Of a DNA stretch of 64,000 nt, positions 38,986 through 46,967 are shown piece after piece. Every line of letters starts with the position of its first letter. The first letter of the stretch is position 1. Location of the stretch: positions 310,001-374,000 of the forward strand of contig NZ_BQHR01000001.1 in assembly GCF_021601625.1 (NCBI RefSeq), in the 5' to 3' direction. The position numbers and the translations under genes were made by a program. The notes beneath the pieces were generated by a model, which had not been told where the DNA came from, made no database searches, and was given only the letters and a program-made list of their open reading frames with translations. Source of the stretch: Pseudomonas paraglycinae (GTDB lineage: Bacteria > Pseudomonadota > Gammaproteobacteria > Pseudomonadales > Pseudomonadaceae).

Positions 38986-39387
38986 ATGTCTAAATACGCA
39001 GTGGCAAATCAATGGGGCGGTAGTTCGGCACCCTGGCATCCGGGTGGAACCTGGGTGCTGGGCGCGCGGGACAACCAGAACGTCGTCGCGATCGAGATCA
39101 AGTCCGGCGACGGTGGCAAAACCTTTAACGGCACTATGACTTACGCCGGCGAAGGCCCTATTGGCTTCAAGGCTCAGCGTACTGGCCAGAACCAGTACAA
39201 CGTTGAAAACCAGTGGGGTGGCAACGATGCCCCGTGGCACCCAGGTGGCAAGTGGGTGATCGGCGGGCGGGATAACCAGAATGTTATCGCGTTGAGTGTC
39301 ACATCCAATGACGGAGGGAAAAACCTCAGTGGCACCAATACCTACGCCAACGAAGGCCCGATCGGCTTCCGTGGGCAGATAGAGTAA
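38986..39387 (+). CDS. OAA/PFL-family high-mannose-binding lectin
   Basis: 133 residues made of two tandem 66-67-residue repeats. Each begins with a Tyr-x-Val-x-Asn-Gln-Trp-Gly-Gly motif (at about 4 and 71), continues with Ala-Pro-Trp-His-Pro-Gly-Gly and Arg-Asp-Asn-Gln-Asn-Val, and ends Glu-Gly-Pro-Ile-Gly-Phe. This is the OAA-homolog lectin fold; Pseudomonas fluorescens lectin (PFL) has the same length, start and repeat number. Such lectins bind branched high-mannose glycans, one site per repeat. No signal peptide; release route unknown. The start has AAGGAGATGAGG upstream, a strong ribosome site. It is a single gene between the PA4958-like gene and psd, probably acquired. Confidence 0.93.
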   Translation: MSKYAVANQWGGSSAPWHPGGTWVLGARDNQNVVAIEIKSGDGGKTFNGTMTYAGEGPIGFKAQRTGQNQYNVENQWGGNDAPWHPGGKWVIGGRDNQNVIALSVTSNDGGKNLSGTNTYANEGPIGFRGQIE

Positions 39388-39447
39388 CGGCGCCACTCAG
39401 GTCGTGTCCGCCCCTTCGCAGACGTGCGAAAGGGCGGATCAACAGGT

Positions 39448-40308
39448 TCAGGCGTTGGACAGTGCCAGGGCCTGACCCATCTGCACCGGTGAGCCGGCTT
39501 TCAATTCTTCAACCCATTTCACCTGATCCGGCCCGAACAGCACGATCGCGGTCGAACCCAGCTTGAAGCGCCCCAGTTCCGCACCTTTTTCCAGATGAAT
39601 CGGCGCACGGGCGGCTTCGTCGTAACGGAAGGTTTTCAGCTCGCGCTTCGGCGGCGTGACCAAACCGGCCCATACGGTTTCGATCGATGCCACGATCATC
39701 GCGCCCACCAGCACCACGGCCATCGGCCCGCGCTCGGTGTCGAAGATGCACGCCACGCGCTCGTTGCGGGCGAACAGTTCAGGAACGTTTTCCGCGGTGG
39801 TCTGGTTGACCGAGAAGATCCGGCCCGGAATGTAGACCATTTCGCGCAGGGTGCCGGCCAGCGGCATGTGCACGCGGTGGTAGTCCTTCGGCGACAGGTA
39901 AACAGTCGCGAATTCACCGCCCATGAACGGCGCCGCATTGGCCGCGTCGCCGCCCAGCAGTTCCAGCACGCTGAAGCTGTGGCCCTTGGCCTGGAAGATA
40001 CGACCGTGTTCGATCGGACCGAGCTGGCTGATCGCACCGTCGGCCGGGCTGAGGATTGCGCCCGGGGTCTGGTCCAGTGGACGTGCGCCGTCTTTCAGCG
40101 CGCGGGTGAAGAAGGCGTTGAAGTGCTCGTAAGCGGTCACGTCTTCAACCAGCGCCTGCGACATGTCCACTTGATAACGCTTGGCGAACCAGGTGGTGAA
40201 GGCATTCTTGAACCAGCGCACGCGGCACTCGGCGACGCAGCCGGCCAGGCGCGACAGCAGGTGATGAGGCAGCAGGTACTGGCTGATGATAAACAAACGC
40301 TCTTTCAT
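39448..40308 (-). CDS. psd: Phosphatidylserine decarboxylase proenzyme Psd
   Basis: 286 residues. The self-cleavage motif Leu-Gly-Ser-Thr is at 250-253, so Ser252 becomes the pyruvoyl group of the alpha subunit. Asp90 and His147 of the autoproteolysis triad are present (Ser-Pro-Ala-Asp-Gly and Tyr-His-Arg-Val-His). It makes phosphatidylethanolamine at the inner membrane. It lies 18 bp after rhdA in the same direction, as in P. aeruginosa. Confidence 0.96.
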   Translation of the reverse strand: MKERLFIISQYLLPHHLLSRLAGCVAECRVRWFKNAFTTWFAKRYQVDMSQALVEDVTAYEHFNAFFTRALKDGARPLDQTPGAILSPADGAISQLGPIEHGRIFQAKGHSFSVLELLGGDAANAAPFMGGEFATVYLSPKDYHRVHMPLAGTLREMVYIPGRIFSVNQTTAENVPELFARNERVACIFDTERGPMAVVLVGAMIVASIETVWAGLVTPPKRELKTFRYDEAARAPIHLEKGAELGRFKLGSTAIVLFGPDQVKWVEELKAGSPVQMGQALALSNA

Positions 40309-40326
40309 GACTGTCCTTAAAAATCC

Positions 40327-41142
40327 TTAAAGCTCGACGGGGGTGTCGGGGTGGTTGCCCCATTCGCCCCAGGAACCGGCGTAGCCCTTGACCCGCGGAT
40401 AACCGAGAGCCTTGGCCACCAGATAAGTGAAACCGGACCGGTGATGGGTCTGGCAGTGGGTAATGATTTCTTTGTCCTTGGTGATCCCGAGGTTTTCGAG
40501 GATCTGCGGCATGTCGGTACGGATGCGCAGCTGGCGCGCCTGATCCATGCCCGCCGTCCATTCGAAATTGACCGCGCCGGGGATGTGCCCGCCCTTGGCC
40601 GCCAGGACCTTTTCGCCGGAATACTCCAGCGGACCTCGAGCGTCCCAGATCGCCAGGTCAGCGGCGCCAAGACGGCTCTGCAGGTATTCGCGGGTGGCGG
40701 TCGGTTCCTCGTGCAGGGTCAGGGCAACCGGGCCGCCCGCCGCTGGAGGAATCTGGATCGACATCGGCGAACCTTCCGCCAGCCACGCCGGCAGTCCGCC
40801 GTCGAGGTAGTGGTATTTGTCATGGCCGATCACGTCGAGCAGCCAGATGAAGCGCCCGGCCCAGCCGCCGCCTTCGTCGTCATAGACCACGTAGACCGCG
40901 TCTTTGCGATGGCCGAGTTCACCGAACAGTTCTTCGAGTTTCTCTTTGCTCGGCAACAGGCCCGGAGCCGGCGCCTGACCCAGCTGGGTGCGTTTCGGAT
41001 CAACAAAACGTGCGCCGGGAATGTGTCCCTCGGCGTAGCGGGCGGCACTGGTCAGATCCACCAGAATCAGATCGCGGGATTCGAGGCGCGGCAGCAGGTC
41101 GCTCGGCTCGATCACCAGGGCCAGGCCAGAGAAATCAGACAT
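40327..41142 (-). CDS. rhdA: Thiosulfate sulfurtransferase RhdA (rhodanese)
   Basis: 271 residues, two rhodanese domains. The active loop is Cys-Gln-Thr-His-His-Arg with Cys230, exactly the Azotobacter/P. aeruginosa RhdA signature and position. It transfers sulfane sulfur to cyanide or other acceptors. ATG 41142 is chosen over ATG 41160 because it gives the family length. It is followed by psd after 18 bp and preceded by the HDOD gene after 39 bp, so HDOD-rhdA-psd may be one transcript. Confidence 0.95.
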   Translation of the reverse strand: MSDFSGLALVIEPSDLLPRLESRDLILVDLTSAARYAEGHIPGARFVDPKRTQLGQAPAPGLLPSKEKLEELFGELGHRKDAVYVVYDDEGGGWAGRFIWLLDVIGHDKYHYLDGGLPAWLAEGSPMSIQIPPAAGGPVALTLHEEPTATREYLQSRLGAADLAIWDARGPLEYSGEKVLAAKGGHIPGAVNFEWTAGMDQARQLRIRTDMPQILENLGITKDKEIITHCQTHHRSGFTYLVAKALGYPRVKGYAGSWGEWGNHPDTPVEL

Positions 41143-41181
41143 GTGAGGTCTCCAGAGCACAAAGGGGAAGGATTGTAGCTG

Positions 41182-42720
41182 TCATTGGCCGCGCTGGCTA
41201 AAACTGTGCAGGGCTTTCTCGATGCACTGCGCGGTTTTGCCGAAGGCTTGCACGGTGATGTCGGCGAACGGCCCGCCACCCTGGTCGGCGACCACGATCA
41301 TTATCACCCGGCCGTTGTTCACCAGTGAACGCAGGAACAGGTGCTCGCCCCGGAACAGCGTGCGCAGCGAGGGCGGCAGCAGGGCGGAAAACTGGGCATT
41401 GTTGTCCGGGGTGATCCGCACTTGCGCCTGCTGCGCGAGCAAGCGTTGCAGCACCGAACTCTGGCTGACGACGAAATTGAGCGCAGCGGCTTCCTTCGGC
41501 AACCCCGAGGTTTGATGGACGCGCAGATTGGCGTGGCTGCGGTCGGCCATCAGGATCATCACCCGACGCATGCCGCTGGCGACCAGCGCGTCACGGGCGG
41601 CGACAGTCAGGCTCATGGCATTGGTGAAGCGGCTTGGCACGGCCAGCAGCTCGGCGCATTGCCGGCGCCACTGGGTCAGATCTTCAGCGGATGGCGCCGC
41701 AGCCGGCAGCATTCCGGCAGGCAGACGACGGGTGCCCCACGGCCAGAGCAGCGAAACCGCCGGGTGCCACAGATCCGGCATGGAATGATGGCGAGCGCTG
41801 ACGGCGGCCTGTTGGTGCAACTGTTGTTGCACCTCGTCCATCGAGATTTGCAGATAGAGGCTGGTCAGGAATTGCCAGCGCTCACTGTGCGGACTGTCCC
41901 AGGCCTGTTGCGCCGAGAGTGCCAGACCGTTGGCCAGCAACACGGTGTTGGCCGGCTGATTGAGCCAGCGACGCAGGGTCGGATCGTCGTCGAGGCGGTT
42001 TTGCTGGCGCAACGGATGATCCACATCGCGGGCAATGCGCAGGACCTTGACCAGTTCGCGCTGCTCGGTCAGCAGCAGCCGATAACCTTGTTGCACCCAG
42101 ATCGGCAGACGCCAGGCTTCGACCAGCGCTTCGCCGATTTTCAGCAGGCGCACGCCGAACAACTGCTTTTCCACGACGCGCGCTGATTCGCCCTTGTGGA
42201 TAACCCGCACTTCCCACTCTTCAAGCAATTGGGGAAAGGTCAGTGCCAACGGCCACAGCGGCGAGAGAAACAGCAGGCTGCCCCAATGGATGTCCTGCCA
42301 CAAACGTGCGAGGCGGCTGGCGAAAAAACCGTTGGCCTGTTGCGTGGCGTGCTGGCTGATCATCTGCAACTGGCGCAGGGCCTGGGGGATCTGTGCGGAA
42401 GGTTCGGCGGGCAGGCGCGCGAGCAGTTCTTCGGTGCGGCCAAGGCCGAGGCGATTGATCGCCACTTCGAGGTTTTCCGCCGGCGCAGTCATGTTGCCGT
42501 GGGTGTGGCGGTTGGCTTCGCGGATGATGCTCAGAGCCAGTGCCGGGCTGTCCTGCATCAGGTCGGCGATGTCGCGCAGCGAGCTGCGGTCATCGCGAAT
42601 CGCCCGGCAGACCCGGTCATGGGCATCTTGCGGCACCGGCAGGCGAACGCTGTCGAGCAGCTTCACCCAGCCATCGAGTGTGGTCGGTTTTACGTGTGGG
42701 ACGTTCGTTTCATTAGCCAT
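41182..42720 (-). CDS. HDOD-domain signalling protein
   Basis: 512 residues. The N-terminal 270 residues contain an HDOD domain: Leu-Pro-Val-Pro-x-Asp near 30, a run of helices with Ala-Leu-Ala-Leu-Ser-Ile-Ile-Arg-Glu-Ala-Asn near 60 and Ala-Ile-Asn-Arg-Leu-Gly-Leu near 86, the last close to the HDOD consensus. The C-terminal 150 residues (about 345-512) look like a degenerate GAF-like sensor. HDOD proteins act in signalling without the phosphohydrolase metal site; the target is unknown. It starts 167 bp from divergent motA. Confidence 0.8.
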   Translation of the reverse strand: MANETNVPHVKPTTLDGWVKLLDSVRLPVPQDAHDRVCRAIRDDRSSLRDIADLMQDSPALALSIIREANRHTHGNMTAPAENLEVAINRLGLGRTEELLARLPAEPSAQIPQALRQLQMISQHATQQANGFFASRLARLWQDIHWGSLLFLSPLWPLALTFPQLLEEWEVRVIHKGESARVVEKQLFGVRLLKIGEALVEAWRLPIWVQQGYRLLLTEQRELVKVLRIARDVDHPLRQQNRLDDDPTLRRWLNQPANTVLLANGLALSAQQAWDSPHSERWQFLTSLYLQISMDEVQQQLHQQAAVSARHHSMPDLWHPAVSLLWPWGTRRLPAGMLPAAAPSAEDLTQWRRQCAELLAVPSRFTNAMSLTVAARDALVASGMRRVMILMADRSHANLRVHQTSGLPKEAAALNFVVSQSSVLQRLLAQQAQVRITPDNNAQFSALLPPSLRTLFRGEHLFLRSLVNNGRVIMIVVADQGGGPFADITVQAFGKTAQCIEKALHSFSQRGQ

Positions 42721-42886
42721 GTCTGGACGAGATCTTCACTGACTGTAGACGCGCCCGGCATGGGCTAAATTGGCTTTTCGCCTGAACTGGCTATAGTCTG
42801 GCGCAGTTTTGCCGATAAGTAGAAGAAGAGATTTTTTAACTTCCGAATATGACCTTGAACCCGACTTAAATAAGTACTTTCTACCT

Positions 42887-43738
42887 ATGGCTAAAATTAT
42901 CGGCATCATCGTCGTATTCGCGAGCGTGCTCGGCGGATACGTGCTCTCCCACGGCAAGATTGCCGCCCTGATCCAGCCCTTCGAGGTGATGATCATCGGC
43001 GGTGCTGCACTCGGTGCATTCCTGCAGGCCAACCCCGGCTACATGACGATGCACGTGCTCAAGAAATCCCTGAGCATGTTCAGTTCGCGTTTCAGCCACA
43101 CGTTCTATCTGGAAGTGCTGGGCCTGATCTACGAGATCCTCAACAAGAGCCGCCGCGAAGGCATGATGGCCATCGAAGGCGATATCGAAGACGCCGCCGC
43201 GAGCCCGATCTTCGCCAAGTACCCGGCGGTACTGAAAGACGAACGCATGACCGCGTTCATCTGCGATTACCTGCGCATCATGTCCTCCGGCAACATGGCT
43301 CCCCACGAGCTGGAAGGCCTGTTCGACATGGAACTGTACAGCCTGAAGGAAGACCTCGAGCATCCGTCCCACGCGGTGAACGGCATTGCCGACGCCATGC
43401 CGGGTTTCGGTATCGTCGCGGCGGTACTGGGTATCGTGGTGACCATGGCCTCCCTGGGTGAGGGCGATCAGAAGTCCATCGGTCTGCACGTGGGTGCGGC
43501 ACTCGTGGGTACCTTCTTCGGTATTCTCGCGGCGTACGGTTTCTTCGGCCCGCTGGCGCACTCCCTGGCGCACGATGCCAAGGAAGAGCTGAACGTCTAC
43601 GAAGCCATCAAGGCCTCGCTGGTGGCTTCGGCTTCCGGCATGCCGCCGTCGCTGGCTGTCGAGTTCGGTCGCAAGGTTCTGTACCCGGCTCACCGTCCAA
43701 GCTTTGCCGAGCTGGAACAAGCCGTTCGCGGTCGCTAA
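42887..43738 (+). CDS. motA: Flagellar stator protein MotA
   Basis: 283 residues with four membrane helices and the cytoplasmic loop between helices 2 and 3. The Met-Pro-Gly-Phe-Gly-Ile-Val-Ala-Ala-Val-Leu-Gly motif contains the conserved Pro of helix 3, and the charged loop residues (Arg90-like, Glu98-like) are in Ser-Arg-Arg-Glu-Gly. MotA with MotB forms the proton-driven stator. ATG 42887 gives the normal N-terminus. motB follows 3 bp later. Confidence 0.96.
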   Translation: MAKIIGIIVVFASVLGGYVLSHGKIAALIQPFEVMIIGGAALGAFLQANPGYMTMHVLKKSLSMFSSRFSHTFYLEVLGLIYEILNKSRREGMMAIEGDIEDAAASPIFAKYPAVLKDERMTAFICDYLRIMSSGNMAPHELEGLFDMELYSLKEDLEHPSHAVNGIADAMPGFGIVAAVLGIVVTMASLGEGDQKSIGLHVGAALVGTFFGILAAYGFFGPLAHSLAHDAKEELNVYEAIKASLVASASGMPPSLAVEFGRKVLYPAHRPSFAELEQAVRGR

Positions 43739-43741
43739 GTC

Positions 43742-44809
43742 ATGGAAAATAACCAGCCGATAATCATCAAGCGCGTCAAGCGCATCGCCGGCGGGCATCA
43801 CGGCGGGGCGTGGAAGATCGCCTTCGCCGATTTCGCGACGGCGATGATGGCGTTCTTCCTGGTGTTGTGGCTGCTGTCCACCGCGACCCCGGAACAGAAG
43901 ATCGCCATCGCCGGTTACTTCAAGGACCCGGTCGGTTTCTCCGAGAGCGGCACGCCGTACATCATCGATCTGGGCGGCACGCCGACCCTGGCGCCGGAAA
44001 ACACCCTCAACCCTGAAGTGAAGTCGCAGCCGCAACCGGACAAGGTCACGGTCGACACCGAACAGGTTGAAGGCATGGCCGAGCAGGTCGAGAAGGAACG
44101 CCTGGAACTGTTGCTGCAGGAACTGCAGAACAAGGTCGACGAGAACCCGCAACTGCAGAAGTTCAAGGATCAGATCCTGTTCGAGATCACGCCGAACGGC
44201 TTGCGCATCCAGATCATGGACGCCGAGAACCGACCGATGTTCGACTCCGGTTCTGCACGCCTGAAGCCGTACTTCGAAGACATCCTGCTGGCCATGGCCG
44301 ACACCATCAAGGCGGTGCCGAACAAGATCAGCATCAGCGGTCACACCGATGCCAAGCCTTACGTGGGCAATGGCGACTTCGGTAACTGGGAACTCTCGGC
44401 CAACCGTGCCAACGCCGCGCGGCGTGCGCTGGTGGCGGGCAGTTATCCGGATGCTCAAGTGGCGCGGGTTGTTGGTTACGCCTCGTCGGCACTGTTCGAC
44501 AAGGAGAACCCGTTCAACCCGGTCAACCGCCGCATCGACATCGTGGTGCTGACCAAGAAGGCCCAGGCGGCCATCGAAGGTTCGCAAGGTGCCGACCCGT
44601 CGAAACCGGCAGATCAAGGCCAGAACGGCGCGGCGCCGGCCACCCCGGTCGACCCGAACGCCTTGCCGGCGGATCAGCAGCCGGTGCCTGCACACGAGTT
44701 GCGCGAACGGCTGAACCTGTTCGACGACCCGCTGCCGAAACCGACCGAGCCGGGCGCCGCGGCGCCAGCCCCGGTACCTGCTGCACCGGCTCCCGCGCCG
44801 AAACAGTGA
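43742..44809 (+). CDS. motB: Flagellar stator protein MotB
   Basis: 355 residues: one membrane helix (about 26-46) with the proton-carrying Asp30 in Ala-Phe-Ala-Asp-Phe-Ala-Thr, a plug/linker, an OmpA-like peptidoglycan-binding domain (about 150-275; Gly-His-Thr-Asp-Ala and Ser-Ala-Asn-Arg-Ala), and a Pro/Ala-rich C-terminal tail of about 75 residues. The tail is low-complexity. It pairs with MotA and anchors the stator to the wall. Ends at a bidirectional terminator. Confidence 0.95.
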   Translation: MENNQPIIIKRVKRIAGGHHGGAWKIAFADFATAMMAFFLVLWLLSTATPEQKIAIAGYFKDPVGFSESGTPYIIDLGGTPTLAPENTLNPEVKSQPQPDKVTVDTEQVEGMAEQVEKERLELLLQELQNKVDENPQLQKFKDQILFEITPNGLRIQIMDAENRPMFDSGSARLKPYFEDILLAMADTIKAVPNKISISGHTDAKPYVGNGDFGNWELSANRANAARRALVAGSYPDAQVARVVGYASSALFDKENPFNPVNRRIDIVVLTKKAQAAIEGSQGADPSKPADQGQNGAAPATPVDPNALPADQQPVPAHELRERLNLFDDPLPKPTEPGAAAPAPVPAAPAPAPKQ

Positions 44810-44812
44810 CCC

Positions 44813-44848
44813 ACAAAAAAGCCGACAGTGATGTCGGCTTTTTTGTGT
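44813..44848. terminator. Bidirectional terminator between motB and the TIR/caspase operon
   Basis: AAAAAAGCCGACA and TGTCGGCTTTTTT flank a GTGA loop; U-runs exist in both directions. It insulates motB from the convergent defence-like operon. Confidence 0.92.
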
Positions 44849-44897
44849 CCGGCGGGAAGTCTGGTCACAGACGCATTCCCTGCGGCGCTCGGGCTGA

Positions 44898-45389
44898 CTA
44901 AAACCCGCGTCGAATACGGTTTTTCAGCGCGTCATGAAACACTTCGGCGTTTTGTCGGTTGGCGGTTCGCGTTGACTGATTTGCCGTGACCGAATCCAGG
45001 GTCATGGAGCGCTTGACGCTTCCTTCGGTGCGGTAAGCATCGATGAAGAAATCCAGATCCCGATCGGTGCTCAGCTTCGGCCATTTGTCCAGGTAGTGCG
45101 GAAGCTCTGCCGGGCCGGTTCTGAACGAGCAGATTCGTCGGTGGCTGATGGTCGCCTCGCCGATTTCGAACGGCACCCACCACGACAGTGCGGTCTTTTC
45201 CGACACCACGGCCAGCAGGTGGCTGCACTCGGTGATGTTACGGGTGATGACACCCGTGATGTCGTCGGTGGTCTGGGATTCAGGATCCAGCACATCAAGG
45301 TAGGTCTTGATATTGGCCTGAACCAGGCGGCTGTTGATGGCAATCGCCTGAGCGCGATCGCCGTGGCGGTAGCTGATGAATACGGGCAT
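44898..45389 (-). CDS. TIR-domain protein (third gene of TIR/caspase operon)
   Basis: 163 residues. A canonical TIR domain fills the first 125: Val-Phe-Ile-Ser-Tyr-Arg-His at 3-9 (strand A with the BoxA-like Ser-Tyr), Leu-Leu-Ala-Val-Val-Ser near 58, and Trp-Trp-Val-Pro-Phe-Glu-Ile-Gly-Glu at 70-78. Glu75 is the probable catalytic NAD+-cleaving Glu, by comparison with Trp-Val-x-x-Glu-Ile in SARM1 and other TIR enzymes. No second domain is recognised in the tail. Its ATG shares one base with the stop of the caspase gene (TGATG), so it is co-translated. Its role could be an NADase effector or a second signal-producing TIR; both are inference. Confidence 0.85.
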   Translation of the reverse strand: MPVFISYRHGDRAQAIAINSRLVQANIKTYLDVLDPESQTTDDITGVITRNITECSHLLAVVSEKTALSWWVPFEIGEATISHRRICSFRTGPAELPHYLDKWPKLSTDRDLDFFIDAYRTEGSVKRSMTLDSVTANQSTRTANRQNAEVFHDALKNRIRRGF

Positions 45390-46348
45390 CAGAAATGTCC
45401 TTTGAGCGCGAGCTCTCGGTAATAGGCGCCGAGTGCGGTGAGGCGGCAGCCGGTGGAGTGGAGGGCGGCGTAGTACATGTGCTCGGCGTCGACCGGTTCG
45501 ATCAGGCTGTGGCGGTTGCACATCTGCAACTGTTTGAAGACATCGCCGTGATCGGGATCGAATGCCGCTTCGGTGGGTTCGTAGCTGGGATCGAGCCGGA
45601 AGACGAAGCTCGGCTCGGGAAACCAGTCCTTGAGCTTGCGCAGTGTTTCTTCGGCAATCAGCGGCGCGACTTCGCGCAGCGGTACGAATTGCGACACGTT
45701 GGTCTTGAACACCGGCCGCTGTTCCCATGCCCCCAGCGCATTGTCGACAAACGAATACACACTGCCCGGCGTGACCTTGCCCAATACATTGGCTGCGCCG
45801 CCGTGCAGGGCTTGCAACAGCAGATCGGTGAACACCCCGTGGCCACGGCTTTCCAGCGCCGATTGTTCTTTCTTGCAGGCCGTCAGGATGGTCATGCCTT
45901 CGCCGATCACGCTGCTGCCACCGCGCAGACTGCGCATGGCACCTGCTGCGCCGGCCTGGCAGCAATCCAGGATGATGATCTTGTTCTTGATGTGCGGTGC
46001 CTGATCGGCCCACGTCAGAATGTCGCTGATGCGAATGCCTTCGCCGCCGTGCCGGAAGTCCTGTGGAATCAGCAGTCCTTCGTCGATGCTGGTGTCGAAC
46101 TGGCCATGGCCTGCGAAGTACAACAGCGCCACATCGCAGTCGCCGGAAAACAGCTCCCGGATCTGTTGCTTCATCGTGTCGAGTGTCAGGTTCTCCTCGG
46201 CTGAAGTCAGTACCTTGCTGCTGAAGTTCGGCCGCCCGTTGGCGTGGCGCTCCAGTACCGAGGCCATTGCCATCGCATCGTTGTTACAGCCGCTCAGTGG
46301 CGCGACGTGGGTGTAGTGGTTGATGCCGATAAACAGTCCCTTGCGCAT
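45389..46348 (-). CDS. Caspase-family (peptidase C14) protein
   Basis: 319 residues. Caspase-hemoglobinase fold, residues 1-240: Gly-Ile-Asn-His-Tyr near 8 and Cys-Asn-Asn-Asp-Ala near 21 as in C14 proteins, catalytic His81 in Tyr-Phe-Ala-Gly-His-Gly, and catalytic Cys130 in Ile-Leu-Asp-Cys-Cys-Gln-Ala-Gly. The C-terminal 80 residues could bind a ligand or substrate but match no domain I know. It lies between two TIR genes, with 2 bp to the upstream TIR stop and a TGATG junction to the downstream one. In type IV Thoeris, a caspase-like protease is switched on by a TIR-made nucleotide, and that role fits here. Confidence 0.9.
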   Translation of the reverse strand: MRKGLFIGINHYTHVAPLSGCNNDAMAMASVLERHANGRPNFSSKVLTSAEENLTLDTMKQQIRELFSGDCDVALLYFAGHGQFDTSIDEGLLIPQDFRHGGEGIRISDILTWADQAPHIKNKIIILDCCQAGAAGAMRSLRGGSSVIGEGMTILTACKKEQSALESRGHGVFTDLLLQALHGGAANVLGKVTPGSVYSFVDNALGAWEQRPVFKTNVSQFVPLREVAPLIAEETLRKLKDWFPEPSFVFRLDPSYEPTEAAFDPDHGDVFKQLQMCNRHSLIEPVDAEHMYYAALHSTGCRLTALGAYYRELALKGHF

Positions 46349-46350
46349 GG

Positions 46351-46758
46351 TTACACCGCCGTGTGCAGGCGGATGGCCTTGATGATGCTCTGGGTGTTCC
46401 ACGCACACTCGGCATGTGCGGCATTGCGTACAACGGTGGAAATCCGTTCGGCACCGAACGGTTTGATCGCGATGATCACCTTGCCCATGCGTCTGGCGAT
46501 CTCGATTTCCTTGTTGATCCACTTGCTGTAGGTCGAATACATGCCGGCCATGATCAACACCGCCGAGCACGGCCGGATCTTGTTTTCGATCGCCTCTTCA
46601 AGCTGCTTGTCGGTGCGTGCACCCATGATCGGATTGTGCGGTGGCACGGAAAAGTTCTTGAAGCAGAAGTCGGGTTGAGCGCCGAGCAGGCGCACCAGAT
46701 TGTCGTGGGCGTGGGGGTGGTTCCACGAGTGGCTGATGAACAAATGATAGGTCTGCAT
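46351..46758 (-). CDS. ThsB-like TIR protein (first gene of TIR/caspase operon)
   Basis: 135 residues of the DUF1863/MTH538 TIR-like type found in Thoeris ThsB proteins: Leu-Phe-Ile-Ser-His-Ser-Trp at 6-12, Pro-Pro-His-Asn-Pro-Ile near 39-44, Ala-Val-Leu-Ile-Met-Ala-Gly-Met-Tyr near 66-74 and Trp-Ile-Asn-Lys-Glu-Ile at 80-85. Glu84 corresponds to the catalytic Glu of ThsB-type TIR enzymes, which make cyclic ADP-ribose isomers from NAD+. A sensor role for infection is inferred from that family. ATG 46758 has GAGGAAC upstream. First gene of the operon; a weak promoter lies about 45-70 bp upstream. Confidence 0.88.
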   Translation of the reverse strand: MQTYHLFISHSWNHPHAHDNLVRLLGAQPDFCFKNFSVPPHNPIMGARTDKQLEEAIENKIRPCSAVLIMAGMYSTYSKWINKEIEIARRMGKVIIAIKPFGAERISTVVRNAAHAECAWNTQSIIKAIRLHTAV

Positions 46759-46798
46759 GGGGTTCCTCGGAGATCGCATAGGTGCGAAGGAAGAACCC

Positions 46799-46826
46799 AA
46801 TTTAGGCCTCTGGAAGGGCGCTACAA
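46799..46826 (-). promoter_or_regulatory. Possible promoter of the TIR/caspase operon
   Basis: On the minus strand TTGTAG (46826-46821) and TAAATT (46804-46799) are separated by 16 bp, about 41 bp upstream of the first ATG. The match to sigma-70 consensus is moderate (4 of 6 in each box), so this is tentative. Confidence 0.3.
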
Positions 46827-46967
46827 GGTTTGGGCGGGAAAAGAGAAATGTCCTGCAAACTGAAGTAATCAGGCTTACAGAAAGGGCTTGTGTTTAAGGT
46901 GAGGGTGGGAACGCCGCCAGGTTCCGACAACCGGCAGCCCTTGGGGAAGGGCCGCCGACAGGGCTGT

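Noticed and set aside
38986-39387. Lectin as a direct-repeat artefact
   Set aside because: The two halves are homologous at protein level but diverged in DNA, which is the normal two-repeat architecture of the OAA/PFL family.
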